From positions 62,001-126,000 of the forward strand of contig NZ_JBFDAH010000009.1 of NCBI RefSeq assembly GCF_040719265.1: DNA of 64,000 nucleotides, read 5' to 3'. A model generated the notes under the pieces. The model saw only the letters and a list, made by a program, of their open reading frames with translations. It did no database searches and was not told the DNA's origin. Both the position numbers and the translations under genes were made by a program. Positions within the stretch are counted from its first letter, which is position 1; each line of letters begins with the position of its first letter. Origin of the DNA: Aliikangiella maris (GTDB taxonomy: Bacteria; Pseudomonadota; Gammaproteobacteria; Enterobacterales; Kangiellaceae). Below, in pieces: positions 61,088-64,000 of the stretch.

Positions 61088-63961
61088 ATGATGAAACAGA
61101 GTCTAAACGAATTATTAAACAATCAGGAATTTATCCAGCGTCATGTCGGCCCGGATGCTAAAGAAACAGAACGGATGCTTGAGTATCTAGGCGTCTCTTC
61201 GCTTGATGAACTGCTTGAACAGACAGTCCCCAATAAAATCCGTTTAGCTGAAGAAGTAAACATACCCAGTGCCAGAAGCGAGCAAGCCGCACTGAATGAC
61301 ATTGGTCGGTATGCTTCTGAAAATAAACTGTTTCGTTCATTTATTGGTATGGGTTACTACACACCTAAAACGCCAACCGTTATTTTACGTAATGTTTTGG
61401 AAAATCCAGGCTGGTATACTGCTTATACACCTTATCAACCCGAAATTGCGCAAGGTCGCTTGGAAGCCATATTAACCTTCCAGCAAATGACCATTGACCT
61501 AACCGGTCTAGAGCTTGCCAGTGCATCATTACTGGATGAAGCTACTGCGGCCGCTGAAGCAATGGCCATGGCCAAACGGGTTTCTAAAAATAAAAAATCC
61601 AACCAGTTTTTTGTTGATCAAAATGCATTCCCGCAAACCATTGACGTGATTAAAACCCGGGCAGAGCATTATGGGTTTGAAATTATTTTAGGTGATGCTA
61701 GTCAAGCGACTGAACATGATGTCTTTGGCGCTTTAATTCAGTATACCGACAGTACTGGCGCGGTTGCAGATCTTGAGTCGATTATCAAAGGTTTGCAAGA
61801 CAATAAAGCAATTGTTGCCGTTGCAGCTGATATTATGAGTTTGGTATTACTCAAATCTCCAGGTGAAATGGGTGCAGATATTGTGTTTGGTTCATCTCAG
61901 CGTTTTGGTGTACCAATCGGTTTTGGTGGTCCACATGCTGCTTATTTCGCAATTAAAGAAGCATATAAACGCGCTATGCCAGGCAGAATTATTGGGGTGT
62001 CAATTGATAGCAACAATCGCCAGGCTTTTCGTATGGCTATGCAGACACGCGAACAACATATTCGCCGTGAAAAAGCGACCTCTAATATTTGTACAGCTCA
62101 AGTTTTGTTGGCTAATATTGTCGCTTTCTATGCGGTCTATCACGGGCCTGAAGGATTAAAATTAATCGCAGAACGTATTCACCGTCAAACCGGCATTTTA
62201 GCAGCGGCATTACTTAGCAAAGGTATCGAAGCTGTTAACGACAGTTACTTTGACACGTTGACGTTTAAATTAAGCAATAGCGAAGAGATTCTGGCGCGTG
62301 CGGCACAGGAAAAAATCAACCTACGCGTTGATGCCAATGGTCAATTCGGATTAAGTCTTGATGAAGCAACAACGAATGAAGATGTACAAAAACTTTATCA
62401 AGTGATTAGTGGTGATTCAAGTACATTGGATTTTGCTGCCTTAGATCAAAAAGTCCAGGCTGAATCGATTATTCCTGCAAAATTAATTCGTGATACAGCA
62501 ATTTTGCAGCATCCAATATTTAATACGCATCATTCAGAAACCGAGATGTTGAGATTCTTAAAACAGCTTGAAAATAAAGATTTGTCTTTAACTCATGCCA
62601 TGATCGCATTGGGTAGCTGTACGATGAAATTGAATGCCACATCAGAAATGATCCCGGTTACCTGGAAAGAGTTTGGTTCGATCCATCCTTTTGCTCCAGC
62701 AGAGCAAACGCTGGGTTATCAAAAAATGATTGAGGAGCTGGAAGCGTGGTTGGCAGAAATAACCGGTTATGATGCTGTTACTGTTCAACCGAATTCTGGG
62801 GCTCAAGGTGAATATGCAGGACTTTTAGCGATTCGGAAATATCATGAGAGCTTGAACCAAGCCCACCGTAATGTGTGCTTAATTCCAAGCTCAGCACATG
62901 GTACTAACCCTGCTAGCGCACAAATGGCAAACATGAAAGTTGTTATTGTTAAGTGTGATGAACAAGGCAATGTTGATTTTGAAGATTTGAAAGCCAAGGC
63001 TGAACAGGTATCAGATAATTTATCGTGTTTAATGATCACCTATCCATCAACTCATGGTGTATACGAAGAGTCAATTAAAGATATTTGTGATCTGATTCAT
63101 GAGCATGGTGGCCAAGTTTATATGGATGGTGCAAACATGAATGCTCAGGTGGGTATTACTTCGCCTGGACTGATGGGATCTGATGTTTCACACTTGAACT
63201 TGCATAAAACTTTTGCAATACCGCACGGTGGTGGTGGACCTGGTGTTGGTCCAATTGGTGTTAAAAAGCATTTAATTCCATTTTTACCTAATCATAGTGT
63301 TAGAAAATTAACAACAACTACCGAAGGTAATGGCGCGGTATCTGCAGCACCCTATGGGAGCGCTGGTGTACTACCCGTTTCATGGATGTATATTGCGATG
63401 CTAGGTCGTGAAGGTTTGGCACACTCGACGAAAATGGCGCTGCTTAATGCAAATTATTTAACGGCTCGTTTGAGTGAGCATTATCCGATTTTATATACTG
63501 GGCGTAACAATAAAGTTGCGCATGAGTGTATTGTTGATTTACGCCCTATTAAGGCTGAAACTGGCATTACTGAAGTTGATATTGCCAAGCGTTTAATGGA
63601 CTATGGTTTCCATGCACCAACTATGTCTTTCCCTGTGGCAGGTACATTGATGATCGAGCCAACTGAAAGTGAGTCATTTACTGAGATTGAACGTTTTGCG
63701 AATGCGATGATTTCGATAAAACAAGAAGTTGAGAAAGTAAAAAATGGTGAGTGGCAGGCTGATAATAATCCATTAACCAATGCACCACATACGCAATATG
63801 ATATTTTAAACTGGAATAAACCTTATACCATTAAAGAAGGCGCTTATCCGGTTGATGGTCAAGAAAACAGTAAGTTTTGGCCAACAGTTAATCGTATCGA
63901 TGATGTTTATGGTGATAGAAACTTAATGTGTGCTTGTCCTTCTCCTGAAGAGTATGAGTAG
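61088..63961 (+). CDS. gcvP: Glycine dehydrogenase (decarboxylating), P protein
   Basis: A 957-residue PLP enzyme that decarboxylates glycine and passes the aminomethyl group to lipoyl-GcvH. It is the fused single-chain form. An N-terminal half has YTPKTPTVILRNVLENPGWYTAYTPYQ-like blocks (GYYTPKTPTVILRN, PGWYTAYTPYQPEI). The PLP lysine is in NLHKTFAIPHGGGGPG. ATG 61088 or 61091 could be the start. It follows the gcvTH terminator after about 50 bases. The window ends 39 bases beyond the stop. Confidence 0.97.
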   Translation: MMKQSLNELLNNQEFIQRHVGPDAKETERMLEYLGVSSLDELLEQTVPNKIRLAEEVNIPSARSEQAALNDIGRYASENKLFRSFIGMGYYTPKTPTVILRNVLENPGWYTAYTPYQPEIAQGRLEAILTFQQMTIDLTGLELASASLLDEATAAAEAMAMAKRVSKNKKSNQFFVDQNAFPQTIDVIKTRAEHYGFEIILGDASQATEHDVFGALIQYTDSTGAVADLESIIKGLQDNKAIVAVAADIMSLVLLKSPGEMGADIVFGSSQRFGVPIGFGGPHAAYFAIKEAYKRAMPGRIIGVSIDSNNRQAFRMAMQTREQHIRREKATSNICTAQVLLANIVAFYAVYHGPEGLKLIAERIHRQTGILAAALLSKGIEAVNDSYFDTLTFKLSNSEEILARAAQEKINLRVDANGQFGLSLDEATTNEDVQKLYQVISGDSSTLDFAALDQKVQAESIIPAKLIRDTAILQHPIFNTHHSETEMLRFLKQLENKDLSLTHAMIALGSCTMKLNATSEMIPVTWKEFGSIHPFAPAEQTLGYQKMIEELEAWLAEITGYDAVTVQPNSGAQGEYAGLLAIRKYHESLNQAHRNVCLIPSSAHGTNPASAQMANMKVVIVKCDEQGNVDFEDLKAKAEQVSDNLSCLMITYPSTHGVYEESIKDICDLIHEHGGQVYMDGANMNAQVGITSPGLMGSDVSHLNLHKTFAIPHGGGGPGVGPIGVKKHLIPFLPNHSVRKLTTTTEGNGAVSAAPYGSAGVLPVSWMYIAMLGREGLAHSTKMALLNANYLTARLSEHYPILYTGRNNKVAHECIVDLRPIKAETGITEVDIAKRLMDYGFHAPTMSFPVAGTLMIEPTESESFTEIERFANAMISIKQEVEKVKNGEWQADNNPLTNAPHTQYDILNWNKPYTIKEGAYPVDGQENSKFWPTVNRIDDVYGDRNLMCACPSPEEYE

Positions 63962-64000
63962 ATAATAATAGTAATATTGTTCGATTAAAAAGGCAGACTT

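Noticed and set aside
1..64000. CRISPR arrays, tRNA or rRNA genes
   Set aside because: No regular direct repeats with spacers and no cloverleaf or T-loop signature could be found by eye on either strand.

Overview
This window is a chromosomal segment of an AT-rich gammaproteobacterium. The evidence is conserved gene order: smg-dprA-LysM gene facing def-fmt-rsmB-trkA-trkH, and a coiled-coil gene (TIGR02449 type)-zapA-6S RNA-fau block next to ygfB-pepP-ubiH-ubiI. Two ubiquinone hydroxylases, a RegBA-like redox system and sucAB point to a respiring heterotroph. A marine Kangiellaceae/Oceanospirillales-like host would fit the gene style, but that is only an inference.

Layout. 1-5.5 kb: the 3' end of glmS, a DsbA-like thiol oxidoreductase, a DUF2884-type periplasmic protein, a DUF2157-like membrane protein, a small ABM-like protein and a lipid A acyltransferase. 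5.6-17.1 kb: housekeeping genes (smg, dprA, LysM protein, def, fmt, rsmB, trkA, trkH), a DUF885-type hydrolase, a DUF1289 protein and a thioesterase. 17.1-19.3 kb: a gene-poor, very AT-rich stretch holding a decayed IS3-family element. 19.3-25.2 kb: a RegB/RegA-like pair, a LasA-like M23 peptidase with two PPC domains, and a chemoreceptor with a heme c motif. 25.3-30 kb: two unknown proteins, a PPOX flavoprotein, an AraC regulator, a VOC protein and rsgA.

30.3-40.5 kb: sucAB, a frameshifted gene relic, a DoxX protein, a metzincin, rpe, a pabA/trpG-type amidotransferase, a MarR regulator, and an MFS transporter paired with a SufR-like regulator. 40.9-46.4 kb: a tight four-gene operon of a GltD-like FeS flavoprotein, a fused gamma-alpha 2-oxoacid:acceptor oxidoreductase, its beta subunit, and dapB. 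This is the most interesting metabolic unit here, because the same genome also has the NAD-linked oxoglutarate dehydrogenase genes sucAB.

46.4-54 kb: rpiA, a 41-residue membrane peptide, fau, 6S RNA, zapA, the coiled-coil gene, ygfB, pepP, ubiH and ubiI. 54-64 kb: a class III adenylate cyclase, several unknown small proteins, an ETHE1-like metallo-hydrolase, a glyoxalase-like protein, and gcvT-gcvH followed after a terminator by gcvP.

I saw no CRISPR array, tRNA, rRNA, prophage, or recognisable defence island. Candidates for new biology are modest: the KOR-GltD-dapB operon, the heme chemoreceptor, several unrecognised small proteins, and a 64-bp imperfect palindrome beside the dead IS element.
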